64,000 nucleotides of DNA from CAVVJA01 sp963779485 (GCA_963779485.1 CAVZYJ010000007.1:1-64000), one strand, 5' to 3'. Shown: positions 1 to 8,515, counted from the stretch's first letter. The notes: a model not told the origin generated them from the letters alone. Program-made: numbers and translations.

Positions 1-1
1 T

Positions 2-160
2 GGGCTGGCCTCGGTCATCTTTGCGCTGCTTGCCCTGGAGGATCTTGGCCCGGCTGCGGAAGAAATCACCGCGATCATTGCCTTGACCGTGCTGCTCAGT
101 GTCGCCGCGCACGGGCTCACGGCGCAGCCGTTTGCGAGACGCTTCGTTTCGCGGTCATAA
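2..160 (+). CDS. C-terminal end of a cation:proton antiporter (partial)
   Basis: An open frame enters from the left edge and stops with TAA at 158-160, giving 52 residues. The segment is hydrophobic and ends with LTVLLSVAAHGLTAQPF followed by a short basic tail, the usual ending of the last membrane helix of CPA1-type sodium/proton antiporters (NhaP-like). Such proteins exchange cytoplasmic sodium or potassium for protons across the plasma membrane. Only the last helix is visible, so substrate and subfamily cannot be judged. The call rests on recognising this C-terminal pattern from memory of the family. Confidence 0.6.
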   Translation, partial: GLASVIFALLALEDLGPAAEEITAIIALTVLLSVAAHGLTAQPFARRFVSRS

Positions 161-400
161 CGCTCAGTAATTTCATTCGGTCAGGTGGATATCTGGCATC
201 GATCTGATCCCCGGCCGGACAGGGCACTTCGCGCGCTGTCAGAGTCTCGACCTCCCCGCCGAGCTGAGGGCCGCGTGCCGATAGCCTTCATCCGCCTCGA
301 TCGGCCGCCCAGGGGAGTCTCTTCGAGGTCGGAAGGAGCTTGGAATGGTCACAGGACCCCGCCGGCGTCTCACACCAACCTCTCGACCTCGTCGACCGAC

Positions 401-1321
401 GTGAAGGCCACACGCGGCCGGCGGGCCGCGCGTTGCCTCGTGGGAAGATCACATTCGAGGCCGATGATGCTGGTCGCATTCGCCGGGGCTGCATTCATGC
501 TGGCGTCATGCGGCGGGAGTGGTCCTGTTCTGCCCTCGCGGTCGCCATCCTTGTCCCGCGAGACGTCGCGATCTGTCGCGCCTCCGTCACTGACATCGAG
601 TGCCGCTACACCGACGGAGACCTCCGCGCCCACGGTGACCTCTGCGCCGGACGGAGCACCCAGACCGACGGTGACCCGCACACCGATCACACCGACGCCT
701 CCGCCGGCGACCGCGACGGTGACGCTGACGCCTCCGCCGGCGACCCTGGCGCCCACGGTCACCTCCGCGCCGCCGACGCCTCAAACGGCGACGCCCACAC
801 CCACCCAGAGCGAAGCCCTTACGGCCACCTCGAGTACCACGAGTTCGACGCCGGCGTGGCTGTGGTGGCTGATCGGCGCAGTCGTGCTGGTGGTCGCGGT
901 CCTGATCGCATTCCTGATGCGCAAGCGCAATCGAAAGCGGGCCTGGGCAGACAAGTTGTCGTCGTCAGAGACAGACGTTGCCTGGTTCGCCCGCGAGCTC
1001 ATCCCACAGCTGAGTCAGGCACCGTCCGTGCAGCAGATGGCCGGCGGATGGGGGATTTCATCCGATCGGGTGGTCGCTGCGGAGGACCGCCTCACAACGC
1101 TGGAGGCAGCTGCCGTCGACGACACGGGCCGTGGTCAGGCCCGCACCCTGCGCGATGCGGTGCGCGGCGCGCGAGCCCGGCTTGACACGCTGGCGACCGT
1201 CTACGACCGGGCCGAAGCCTTGAGCCAGCTCCAAGCTGCGGCCGGGGAGCTGGAAACAGCCCTGGCGGCCGTCCGTCCTGCGACGCAACCTTCGACGCCT
1301 GACCAGCCCCTACCAGGCTGA
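401..1321 (+). CDS. Thr/Pro-rich lipoprotein-like membrane protein with cytoplasmic helical domain
   Basis: Unrecognised protein of about 306 residues from GTG 401; ATG 464 is an alternative, and the frame stays open upstream to 185. From the GTG start the order is: a basic N-terminus, a hydrophobic segment ending in a lipobox-like LASC (Cys about residue 37), a linker of about 110 residues rich in Thr, Pro, Ser and Ala with TVTSAP-type repeats, one strong membrane helix (about 153-172) followed by the stop-transfer run RKRNRKR, and an alpha-helical C-terminal domain of about 130 residues. This predicts a surface-exposed, possibly glycosylated linker with a cytoplasmic tail. If the lipobox is used the protein would be anchored at both ends, which is unusual. 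No enzymatic motif was found. The linker is partly built from DNA repeats. Confidence 0.6.
   Translation: MKATRGRRAARCLVGRSHSRPMMLVAFAGAAFMLASCGGSGPVLPSRSPSLSRETSRSVAPPSLTSSAATPTETSAPTVTSAPDGAPRPTVTRTPITPTPPPATATVTLTPPPATLAPTVTSAPPTPQTATPTPTQSEALTATSSTTSSTPAWLWWLIGAVVLVVAVLIAFLMRKRNRKRAWADKLSSSETDVAWFARELIPQLSQAPSVQQMAGGWGISSDRVVAAEDRLTTLEAAAVDDTGRGQARTLRDAVRGARARLDTLATVYDRAEALSQLQAAAGELETALAAVRPATQPSTPDQPLPG
627..772 (+). repeat. Internal coding repeats of the Thr/Pro linker
   Basis: Within the lipoprotein-like gene the block GACGCCTCCGCCGGCGACC occurs at 694-712 and again at 727-745, a 33-bp period. A second unit, GCGCCCACGGTNACCTC, occurs near 627 and 750. The units encode Thr/Pro/Ala/Val repeats, so linker length could vary by slippage or recombination. 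Confidence 0.7.
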
Positions 1322-1538
1322 GTCGACGTCTTCGGAGTAGCCGTCGGCTCGCGGGTCGAGTAGAGCAACACGCGTCGAGCAGCCCGAGCGAGCGGCGGCG
1401 CCGCCGAGCCGACTGTCCACCGACTGGACGGCGTCAGATCCTCTGGGTTGTCGTCCGGTTTGCGGATAGTCGACGTGGCTGTACCAGGGGACCTTGGTGA
1501 ATTGCCGCAACAGGGCGGCTTTATTACCGGAGGTTCCA

Positions 1539-2660
1539 ATGACTACTCGTTTCACTACCGCCGCCAGCGATGCGGCCGATGACGGCGCCGCGACCAAGCG
1601 CCGCCGTCGTGCGCTGCTAGTTGGCGGTTTGATCACCAGCGGCGGCGTTGTTGCAGCGATTGTGGCGCCCGGGTCTGCACATGCGGGGGCGCATCAAGCG
1701 CAGCCGGCCAAGGCCACCGTCAGTTCCACATCAGACGTCAGCCCGCAGTACAGCCGGGGGTTTCACATCTACAACCTGAGCAGCTACCGGATGAAGCTGC
1801 TCAGCATTACGGGCGACGGCAACTTCGAGGGCAGACCGAACGACGGCGACGTCCTTCTGCCTGGGGTCGGCTTCCACGACATCGAGGTCCAATGGAGATG
1901 GCTGTCGAATCAGAACGACACGGCGACCTACGCCATCCTCGGTGAGGATGGCCGTCAGATCGGCACTTACAAGGCGCACCTGAGGGTCACCGGTGGCGAT
2001 GGGGTTCCCTCGTGGACTAATGAAACGACACTCGGTGCGGCCGGCGGTGAAGGAATGAACCTCACGCTGCTGGATGCGCCGGGGACGGTGCGGGATATCC
2101 CGGCCAGTCAGGGCCAGGCGCAGGCCGCGACGCTCAAACAGCTATGTGCGGAAAACAGCTCAGCAAAATGCAGTTTTGCCGCCACGAAACGGGAGAAGAT
2201 CGCCGGTCCCGAGCATCAGGTCGGGAACGCGTTCGAGAACGTCAGTGACCTCACGGGAACATATACGATCGCCCGAACCGATACGGTCGGCGTGACCAAC
2301 AGCGTTGGGGTCAGCGTGACCGCAGGAACGTCGCTGTTCAATGTCGTCACCGTCGAACTCACCGCTCAGTACGGCCGCGAATGGAGCCAGTCGGAGGAGT
2401 TCACCCACTCGGTCGACGTCGAGGTCCCGCCCGGCTGGGAGGTATGGCTGACCGACAGCGCTCCGCTGATCCGCGATACGGGTGATTTCACGATCACGTT
2501 GGGCAACACGACCTGGCACCTGCGCAACGTCTACTTCGACTCGCCGGACTCCGACGGAAACGGCAAGTGGCGCCTTCACAGCAAGAACAACAACGGGGTG
2601 CAGCAGCAGACGATCACGCTGCCCGCAGTCCCCGCGTCGGAACCGATCATCATCGATTAA
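1539..2660 (+). CDS. Tat-type exported beta-rich protein, possible aerolysin/ETX-MTX2-like fold
   Basis: 373 residues from ATG 1539, preceded by GGAGG at 1529-1533; the frame is open further upstream but has no better ribosome site. The N-terminus has KRRRR (20-24), a hydrophobic stretch (25-44) and an AHA cleavage site near residue 49, so export is likely, probably by Tat. The mature part is beta-rich. Residues about 236-300 alternate Ser/Thr with hydrophobic residues (TYTIARTDTVGVTNSVGVSV and onward) and lead into a WSQSEEF...VEVPPGWEVWL segment. Such paired amphipathic strands recall the membrane-inserting region of aerolysin/ETX-MTX2 pore formers, but similar strands occur in non-toxic secreted proteins. 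Two cysteines (203, 211) could form a disulfide. Function is unproven; the fold suggestion is inference. Confidence 0.55.
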   Translation: MTTRFTTAASDAADDGAATKRRRRALLVGGLITSGGVVAAIVAPGSAHAGAHQAQPAKATVSSTSDVSPQYSRGFHIYNLSSYRMKLLSITGDGNFEGRPNDGDVLLPGVGFHDIEVQWRWLSNQNDTATYAILGEDGRQIGTYKAHLRVTGGDGVPSWTNETTLGAAGGEGMNLTLLDAPGTVRDIPASQGQAQAATLKQLCAENSSAKCSFAATKREKIAGPEHQVGNAFENVSDLTGTYTIARTDTVGVTNSVGVSVTAGTSLFNVVTVELTAQYGREWSQSEEFTHSVDVEVPPGWEVWLTDSAPLIRDTGDFTITLGNTTWHLRNVYFDSPDSDGNGKWRLHSKNNNGVQQQTITLPAVPASEPIIID

Positions 2661-2822
2661 TGCATCGCAGAGATCGCGCGTCGAAGCTGTTGGAGAAGCC
2701 TTGTCGGGAGGCATCTCCAACACTTCCCCCCTTTCGAACCCGAAGCCGCGAACCTGTTCTTAGTCGGCGATCGGGACGCCCGCGACCCGTCTGAGCGCCC
2801 GCTGTCGCAGCCGCGTGATGAT

Positions 2823-3476
2823 GTGTATGTGACCGACGAGCTGCTGGCCGATCAGGTTGCCTACTACCGTCAGCGCGCGTCCGAGTACGACGTGACGGCG
2901 TATGCCAACGTCGCGGCGGCTCGTGCGCGCATCGCGCGGTTGGTGGCGGAGATGCAGCCGACCCGGAGAGTGCTGGAGATCGCCTGTGGCACCGGCTTGT
3001 GGACACAGGCACTCGCACGACTGGCGGACACGGTGATCGCAATAGATGCCGCGGCCGAGGCAGTCGCTATCGCTCGCGATCGGGTGCGGTCAGAGAACGT
3101 CATGTTCGACGTCGCTGACGTGTTTTCGTGGGCGACTGAGGAACGGTTCGACGTGATCTTCTTCTCGGCCTGGCTCTCCCATGTCCCGACCAGCCGGTTC
3201 GAACAGTTCTGGCAGTTGCTGCGGCGTCTGCTGGCGAGCGGTGGACGGGTGTTGTTCATCGACGAGCACGTCGACGTCCGTGACAAGGAGGCCTATGTCC
3301 CCGGCCGGGACGAGGTCGTCGAGCGGCGACTACGAGATGGCAGGCAGTTCCGGATCGTCAAGAACTTCATCGACCCCGAGCGGCTGGAGCACCAACTGCG
3401 CGAGCTGGGTTGGGATTGCCAGATCCGCCGGGACGGCAGCGACTGGATTCGTGGGCAGGCGCGTCCTGCCTTATAG
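2823..3476 (+). CDS. Class I SAM-dependent methyltransferase
   Basis: 217 residues from GTG 2823; GTG 2829 is equally possible because no strong ribosome site precedes either. The SAM-binding motif I VLEIACGTGLWTQALA lies near residues 56-71 and is followed by an acidic VIAIDAAAEAV motif II and a later FDVIFFSAWLSHVP motif. This is the Rossmann core of small-molecule methyltransferases. The acceptor cannot be told. The neighbours are unrelated, and convergent gene 3499-4416 lies only 22 bp beyond its stop. Confidence 0.85.
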   Translation: MYVTDELLADQVAYYRQRASEYDVTAYANVAAARARIARLVAEMQPTRRVLEIACGTGLWTQALARLADTVIAIDAAAEAVAIARDRVRSENVMFDVADVFSWATEERFDVIFFSAWLSHVPTSRFEQFWQLLRRLLASGGRVLFIDEHVDVRDKEAYVPGRDEVVERRLRDGRQFRIVKNFIDPERLEHQLRELGWDCQIRRDGSDWIRGQARPAL

Positions 3477-3498
3477 CTCCGCACGTTCGACCGTGCCG

Positions 3499-4416
3499 CT
3501 AGCGAAGCAGTCGAACGACCTCCGCTTGAAACTGGAGGAGGAAGTCATTCGCCTCGGCCGCCGGTGTTCCGGCGTCGTCACGGACGACGAACTCCTCGAC
3601 TCCGGCCTGCCGGTACTGGCCGATCGCCTCCGCGACGCCCTCCGCGGTTCCCACGACAGTCTCGCCGTCGTCCGTGCCGCCCGCGATTTGACCGGGTGCC
3701 GAGACGATCCTGACACTGGCCCCGCAGACCCGCCGAACATCGTCCGGCGCTCGGCCCGCCGCCTCACAGTGTCGATCAAGAACGCGGGACTTGCGGCGAA
3801 ACTCTGAGCTCGTCGCCCAAGTATGCCAAGCATCGGCGGAGCGAGCCGCGATCGCCAACGTGCGACGCTCACCGCCCCCACCGATGAGAATCGGCAAGGC
3901 CGGCTGCGCCGGCGGCGGCTCGCAGAAGGCATCCTGCACCGCGTAGTAGACGCCGCGATAGGTGGTCGGCGCGCTTCGAGTCAACGCTCGGATGACCGCG
4001 CAGGCCTCCTCGAAACGGTCCAGCCGCTCGCGCACGTCAGGAAGCGCAATGCCGTAGGCGCGATGTTCGTTCGTCTGCCATCCGGCCCCGACGCCGAGGG
4101 TCAATCGACCGGCGCTGAGTTGGTCCACCGTCGCGGCCATATTCGCAACGACAGCAGGGTGACGATAGGTGCTGCCAAGCACCAACGTTCCGACCCTCAC
4201 CTGCTCGGTCAGCATCGCCAAAGCCGTCAGACAAGTCCACGCCTCAAGCACCGGCCCCGGACGTGGCCGGTCCCGGGCATCATGTGGCATGAAGTGATCG
4301 GGCACGTAGATGCAATGCCACCCCGCGGAGTCCGCCGCCGTGCCGATCGACCGAACGTCCGGCCACGGCCGCCGGGTATCCAGGCACAGGCTGAACGTCA
4401 GGGCCTTGGCAGGCAC
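3499..4416 (-). CDS. LLM-class F420-type oxidoreductase
   Basis: 305 residues from a GTG start at 4416. The luciferase-like barrel shows the N-terminal strand LTFSLCLDT, the YVPDHFMP segment after the first helices, LGVGAGWQTNEHRAYGI in the middle and PILIGGGGERR near the start of the C-terminal half. These are typical of actinobacterial F420-dependent hydride-transfer enzymes. Substrate unknown; FMN use cannot be excluded from sequence. It is a single gene, convergent with the methyltransferase. Confidence 0.85.
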   Translation of the reverse strand: MPAKALTFSLCLDTRRPWPDVRSIGTAADSAGWHCIYVPDHFMPHDARDRPRPGPVLEAWTCLTALAMLTEQVRVGTLVLGSTYRHPAVVANMAATVDQLSAGRLTLGVGAGWQTNEHRAYGIALPDVRERLDRFEEACAVIRALTRSAPTTYRGVYYAVQDAFCEPPPAQPALPILIGGGGERRTLAIAARSADAWHTWATSSEFRRKSRVLDRHCEAAGRAPDDVRRVCGASVRIVSAPGQIAGGTDDGETVVGTAEGVAEAIGQYRQAGVEEFVVRDDAGTPAAEANDFLLQFQAEVVRLLR

Positions 4417-4521
4417 AGCGGCACGATAACGCTCGACTCCGTTTCATCTGCATCGGGCATCCTCGCTTCAACGCACGTTCAAGCCCAAGACTCATGCCCA
4501 CCCACCGTTGCGCTGGTATTC

Positions 4522-5055
4522 CTATCTCCACAGGGTGTGGGTCATCGCTTCTCGGCGGCGTCTGGCGCGCATCCCGGTGGGCTGATGGTCGGCTGGATGA
4601 CCCAGGCACACGATGAGCTGAGGCTCCCACTCATCGGGCAGGTCGAGCACATGGGCCGCTGCCGCCCGGCTGAACGAGGTCACCGGTCCGGAGCCAAGTT
4701 GGATCGCGTGGGCGGCGAGCAGGATCGTCGCAGCGACTGTGCCGACGTCGACAGACAGCCCTGGAGCGCCCGGCCGAAACCCGTAGCGGCGGGCATTGGA
4801 CTGATCGATGCAGATGACGATGGCCGCGGCTGGACGTTGCAGCATCCCTGGCGAGACCAGACGCAACACCCTCAGCCGACCGGGATGGGTAACGACGACC
4901 AGCGGATGTAGCCGGCGGTTGCCGGCGCTGGGGGCGTAGGAGGCGGCGTCTATCAGGGTGTCGAGCTGGTCACGGGTGACCGGCTGAGCGGTCATCGCCC
5001 GGGCCACCCGGCGGCTGCGGATGACCGCCAATACCGCGGTGCCCGGCTCGGTCAT
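4522..5055 (-). CDS. Nitroreductase family protein
   Basis: 177 residues from ATG 5055. The frame extends upstream to 5163, but this ATG lies one base after the stop of the upstream gene, which argues for it. The N-terminus has RSRRVARAMTAQPVTRDQLD and AASYAPSAGNRR, the FMN-binding start of nitroreductase-like flavoproteins, and the C-terminal half has ILLAAHAIQLGSG. The family reduces nitro groups or quinones with NAD(P)H. It probably forms an operon with the 106-residue gene upstream. Confidence 0.85.
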   Translation of the reverse strand: MTEPGTAVLAVIRSRRVARAMTAQPVTRDQLDTLIDAASYAPSAGNRRLHPLVVVTHPGRLRVLRLVSPGMLQRPAAAIVICIDQSNARRYGFRPGAPGLSVDVGTVAATILLAAHAIQLGSGPVTSFSRAAAAHVLDLPDEWEPQLIVCLGHPADHQPTGMRARRRREAMTHTLWR

Positions 5056-5056
5056 G

Positions 5057-5377
5057 TCATGACGCCTGGCCAGGCAGCCCCGCGCGCTGCAGGGCATTTT
5101 CTGCCACAGCCACGCACACCGCGTCCAGTCGCGCAGCGAACTGCCCGCCATCATCAGCATCACCCAGCGGCAGTGGACCTAGCTGCGTCAGCGGTCCGGT
5201 CACCAGCTGGCGGACAGATTCAGACGATCGCGGCGCGATCATCTCCCCAAGGCGGCGAGCCGCCATGAGCAGCCGCAACGGCCCATACTCGGCTGCCTCA
5301 TCCAGTTGAGTGCGGGCGGCCGTGATGAGATAAGCGAGCAGCTCGACGGCGTCCTCTTCGCTCAGCACCAGCTGCAT
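5057..5377 (-). CDS. Small conserved protein (DUF6092-like), first gene of nitroreductase operon
   Basis: 106 residues from ATG 5377. It is largely helical, starting MQLVLSEEDAVELLAYLIT and containing EYGPLRLLMAARRLGEMI. From memory this matches the small actinobacterial family DUF6092, of unknown function; that identification should be checked. Its stop TGA (5059-5057) is one base before the nitroreductase ATG, so the two are almost certainly co-translated. No catalytic residues or membrane segments are apparent. Confidence 0.7.
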   Translation of the reverse strand: MQLVLSEEDAVELLAYLITAARTQLDEAAEYGPLRLLMAARRLGEMIAPRSSESVRQLVTGPLTQLGPLPLGDADDGGQFAARLDAVCVAVAENALQRAGLPGQAS

Positions 5378-5568
5378 GGTCGGAATCCCCGTTTCATCTC
5401 GCCTTCGCGGGCACGGCGGCTCAGAACATGGACCCTCGTGAGCCTATCCAGTGTCGAGCGCCTGGCCCGGGCCGCCGGCGACCGCGGCATTACCTGGCCA
5501 CGACAACGCAATTGCGCCTCCTTTCCGGGTGGGTACGGATGAATGGGGAGTGCACTAGGCCTCGTGGC

Positions 5569-5766
5569 TCATGGGCCCGGTGGGCGGCCGCGTTTCGGTA
5601 TGGGCGCGGCAGCTCTGGGCATGCGGCCGGCGTCGTCGAGGGCTCGGCGGAGAAGCATGTCGATGTGCGCGTTGAGGCTGCGAAATTCGTCGCTCGCCCA
5701 TCGCGCGAGGGCGTCGTGAACGGCGGGGTCGAGCCGGACCAGGACCGGCTTGCGGCCCGTCGTCAC
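5569..5766 (-). CDS. Arc-type ribbon-helix-helix protein coupled to SPFH gene
   Basis: 65 residues from GTG 5766. The start overlaps the stop of the SPFH gene in a GTGA arrangement (5766-5763), which implies translational coupling and fixes the start. The N-terminal half KPVLVRLDPAVHDALARWA plus FRSLNAHIDMLLRRALDD has the strand-helix-helix pattern of Arc/MetJ regulators, with the polar strand RKPVLVRL as the expected DNA contact. A basic Pro-rich tail (PKRGRPP) follows. RHH proteins bind DNA as dimers of dimers, so the 31-bp palindrome upstream of the operon is the obvious candidate site, making it a likely autoregulator. Direct evidence covers fold pattern and coupling only. Confidence 0.85.
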   Translation of the reverse strand: MTTGRKPVLVRLDPAVHDALARWASDEFRSLNAHIDMLLRRALDDAGRMPRAAAPIPKRGRPPGP

Positions 5767-6680
5767 GTGTACAGCGAGCCGGCGTTGACGATGGGGGAAG
5801 CCGGCTGGTCGCCGCACAGGACGACCATGAGGTTGCTGACCATCGCGGCTTTGCGTTCCTCGTCGAGATCGACGATGCCGCCTTCGCTGAGCGCAGTAAG
5901 TGCTTGTTCCACCATGCCGACCGCGCCTTCGACGATGCGGGAGCGCGCAGCGACGACCGCGTTGGCCTGCTGCCGGCGCAGCATGGCCTGGGCGATCTCG
6001 GAGGCATAGGCGAGGTGGCTGATCCGTACCTCGACGATTTCGACGCCAGCGATGACGACGCGCTGCGCGACTTCTTGGGCGAGCTCGGCGGCGACCAGGT
6101 CGGTGGAGCCCCGAAGGGAGGTGCCATCGATTGTCGCGTCGTCGTAGGGGTGGGTGGTCGCGACATGTCGTAGCGCAGATTCGGCTTGGACTCGAACGAA
6201 GTTCAGGTAATCCTCCACGGCATATAGGGCCCGGGCAGTGTCGGCGACCTGCCATACGACGATCGCGGCGATCTCCACCGGGTTGCCGTCGGCGTCGTTG
6301 ACCTTGAGATGATTCGTCTCGAAGTTTCGGACTCGAACACTCACGTTGCGCCGCACCGTCAACGGCAGCACCCACGACAGCCCGGGCGTGCGGACCGTAC
6401 CGGCATAGCGTCCGAAGAACTGAACAACACGGGTCTGCCCGGGTTGCACGATCGCCAGCGAGGCCGCCACCACCACTCCGATCAGGATCGGGATGACGAC
6501 GAGGCCTCGGACGGATGTGTAGGCGAGACCGATGGTCGCGCCGACACACGCCAAGAGCACGGCGACGCCGAGCCAACCGTTGGTCGCGCGGGCGGGTCGC
6601 TCGTGAATCTCGACGCGGGCACCCTGATGGCCGACCGGAGCCGGGCCAGGTTGTTGAGAGATATTCTGGATTGCGGTCAT
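5763..6680 (-). CDS. SPFH/Band 7 domain membrane protein
   Basis: 305 residues from ATG 6680, with GGAGGAAC just upstream. Two adjacent membrane segments (about 36-56 and 59-79) are followed by an SPFH domain starting at VQPGQTRVVQFFGRYAGTVR and containing GLSWVLPL and VEIAAIVVWQVADTARALYAV. A helical C-terminal region follows (ISHLAYASEIAQAMLRRQQA, then VAARSRIVEGAVGMVEQAL). Flotillin/stomatin relatives form oligomeric scaffolds at the membrane and often support quality control or stress responses. The gene is first in a two-gene operon with an RHH protein and sits 30 bp downstream of a perfect palindrome. The partner of the scaffold is not evident nearby. Confidence 0.9.
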   Translation of the reverse strand: MTAIQNISQQPGPAPVGHQGARVEIHERPARATNGWLGVAVLLACVGATIGLAYTSVRGLVVIPILIGVVVAASLAIVQPGQTRVVQFFGRYAGTVRTPGLSWVLPLTVRRNVSVRVRNFETNHLKVNDADGNPVEIAAIVVWQVADTARALYAVEDYLNFVRVQAESALRHVATTHPYDDATIDGTSLRGSTDLVAAELAQEVAQRVVIAGVEIVEVRISHLAYASEIAQAMLRRQQANAVVAARSRIVEGAVGMVEQALTALSEGGIVDLDEERKAAMVSNLMVVLCGDQPASPIVNAGSLYT

Positions 6681-6709
6681 CGTTCCTCCATGCCGCTCGG
6701 AACGTTGCG

Positions 6710-6740
6710 GTAATGTGATATCAATTAGATATCACATTAC
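6710..6740. promoter_or_regulatory. Perfect palindromic operator before SPFH/RHH operon
   Basis: Arms GTAATGTGATATC (6710-6722) and GATATCACATTAC (6728-6740) are exact inverted repeats around the 5-bp spacer AATTA. Each arm holds a GATATC half. The element is AT-rich against a GC-rich background and lies 30-60 bp upstream of the SPFH start, where it would overlap the promoter. The likely binder is the RHH protein encoded second in the operon; that assignment is inference. Confidence 0.8.
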
Positions 6741-6871
6741 TGGGCGGAGTCGCAAATCCGTTAGCACGGCTGGCCATGGTCGCGGCTTGCCATGGTGGCC
6801 GAGACTCAGTGGTCCGCGCCTACTGGCACGAGCGCGGACAGCGGCATCGCGGCGGTCAGGCAACGCCGTTG

Positions 6872-7393
6872 CTACTGGTCGGCCGCTCCTCCGTCGGACG
6901 TTTGAGACGGCTGGAGGTCGGTGGCGACCGGTTCGCTGCCGTGCTGGCCGCTCTGGGTGGTGATGCGTTGGTGAACCTCGTTCAGCTTGGCATGGATCGC
7001 CTCTTGGCGCGCAATGTGCTCTCGGTGCAGCCGGGCAATGAGCTCGGCATTCGGCTTCTTCCCGCGGTAGTCAGGGTGGTGCCGATAACAGAGATAGAAC
7101 TGCCCACCGGCGGCAGCATGATTGCCCACCCTCCAGCAGCCGGGCTCATGACAGTTGTACTTCTTCACAACCTGGTATACACCCGTAGCAATCGTCCCGA
7201 TAATCGCAAATTCCGCGAGATCAGAACCGAACCCTGACCAGAAGGCATAGTACGGGCCGGGTTCGTTCACGGTGCCGGTGTGCACGGCCAACCAGTGATT
7301 GACCAGGGACGCCTTGAGGACCCACGCAATGACGCCTATCGGCGCAGCGATGAGTGTCAGGCCAACGACCACCAGTACGCGATGCCGTCTCAT
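6872..7393 (-). CDS. Membrane protein with Cys/His-rich cytoplasmic domain
   Basis: 173 residues from ATG 7393. One N-terminal membrane helix (about 6-27) and a second (about 61-78) flank an external loop. The C-terminal half begins with NCHEPGCWRVGNHAAAGGQF and YLCYRHHPDYRGK, a cluster of three cysteines and several histidines that looks like a small metal site, then a charged helix (ARLHREHIARQEAIHAKL). Similar proteins are widespread in actinobacteria, including phages, without known function. Single gene. Confidence 0.7.
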   Translation of the reverse strand: MRRHRVLVVVGLTLIAAPIGVIAWVLKASLVNHWLAVHTGTVNEPGPYYAFWSGFGSDLAEFAIIGTIATGVYQVVKKYNCHEPGCWRVGNHAAAGGQFYLCYRHHPDYRGKKPNAELIARLHREHIARQEAIHAKLNEVHQRITTQSGQHGSEPVATDLQPSQTSDGGAADQ

Positions 7394-7775
7394 CCTTCTT
7401 CGCCACCTTCCTCACCCGGCCAGAACGCTAGATGCCGACAGGGCCGCGTTCTAGGGGGCGAGCTTCTGCTGGCGTGGTCAATGGCGGCGATACCCGATAC
7501 CCGCTGCCCTCCGCGGCGGGTGGCTGGGTCGTTTTCGGTAGCTTGCGCCTCGCTGCGGACGGCAGGACGTGGAGCTGTTCCTCCGAAATCAACCGGTTGA
7601 GCCGACGCGTCGATCACCGAGTGGTAAATCGTTGCCCCGTTTCGAGGTGATATTGCGAAATCGCCTTCGAACGGAATCCGTCGGACGTGGGCGTACCGAA
7701 GCAATTCGCTCGCGCGCCCCGCTGACCACGACATTACCGAGGCGGAGTCGCAGGCGTCGGGTCGTTCGGGTGGGC
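7394..7775. other. 382-bp gap without a supported gene
   Basis: A 114-codon open frame runs on the minus strand over 7390-7734, but it lacks a ribosome site, shows no recognisable domain and has composition like out-of-frame GC-rich DNA. No palindrome or RNA gene was seen. Confidence 0.5.
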
Positions 7776-8384
7776 CTAGCCGAGCACGCCAACCAGCTCA
7801 GAAGCGTGCCTGCGCGTGATGAATGCCTCAACGATCTGCCATATCCCGATGACGATCAGCCAAATACCTGAAAACACGGCCAGCGCGAATATCGATTCGA
7901 ACGGGGCAACGATGATGATGATGCCACCAATGGCCAGCAGAATCCCCCCGAATATCTGCCAGCCACGATAGGGCCGGTAGGGCGAGGAGCCAGCGGCAAC
8001 AGCCCGGGTGATCCCGGTGATCAGCCAGCTGAAGCCGATCCAGAGGGCCAGCAGCAAGATGGACTCCGCCGCACCCCGGAAGCTGACCAAACCGAGCAGG
8101 ATCGACAGCACACCGGTGAGCGCACTGAGGAAGCGAGCCCCGCCGCGCAGACCCGGCACGAACGCGAGCATGATCTCCATGACGCCACTGACGAGCAGGT
8201 AGATCCCGAACAGTACGCCGACGACTCGCAGCGTCTGGCTCGGCCAGACGAGTACGACGAGACCGATGACGACGGCAGCAACGCCGAGTATGAGGAGGAA
8301 CCACCAGCCCCGGCGGGCCAGGTTCTCTAGCGGGGATTCTGACCCGGTATCTTCACCGGAGTGGGCTGCCACAAGCGATAGCAT
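7776..8384 (-). CDS. HdeD-family (DUF308) membrane protein
   Basis: 202 residues from ATG 8384. After a short cytoplasmic N-terminus there are six hydrophobic helices in three pairs, including WWFLLILGVAAVVIGLVVLV, LFGIYLLVSGVMEIMLAFV and IGGIIIIVAPFESIFALAVF. This is the repeated DUF308 arrangement of HdeD, a membrane protein linked to acid resistance in Escherichia coli; in actinobacteria its role is unknown. The spacing and length (about 200) fit the family well. Single gene. Confidence 0.9.
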   Translation of the reverse strand: MLSLVAAHSGEDTGSESPLENLARRGWWFLLILGVAAVVIGLVVLVWPSQTLRVVGVLFGIYLLVSGVMEIMLAFVPGLRGGARFLSALTGVLSILLGLVSFRGAAESILLLALWIGFSWLITGITRAVAAGSSPYRPYRGWQIFGGILLAIGGIIIIVAPFESIFALAVFSGIWLIVIGIWQIVEAFITRRHASELVGVLG

Positions 8385-8515
8385 GGCGCATCGCGGCCCC
8401 GCCGTAAATGGTTCGACCTGCCCGAAGGCCCTCGTAATTCAGGTCGCTTGACGGATTGATTCTTGCGCCGATTTGTGGCTCGCCAGCGGCGAACCGCTCT
8501 GGAATATGTGACGCA

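Noticed and set aside
627..772. Regular repeats in the Thr/Pro linker as a possible CRISPR-like array
   Set aside because: Repeats are coding, in frame, unequal in length and have no unique spacers.
3823..4911. 362-codon open frame on the plus strand
   Set aside because: Runs across two minus-strand genes (LLM oxidoreductase and nitroreductase), with no motif.
5569..6576. 335-codon minus-strand frame covering the RHH gene
   Set aside because: Most of it is out of frame to SPFH; only its last 65 codons, from the coupled GTG at 5766, are a real gene.
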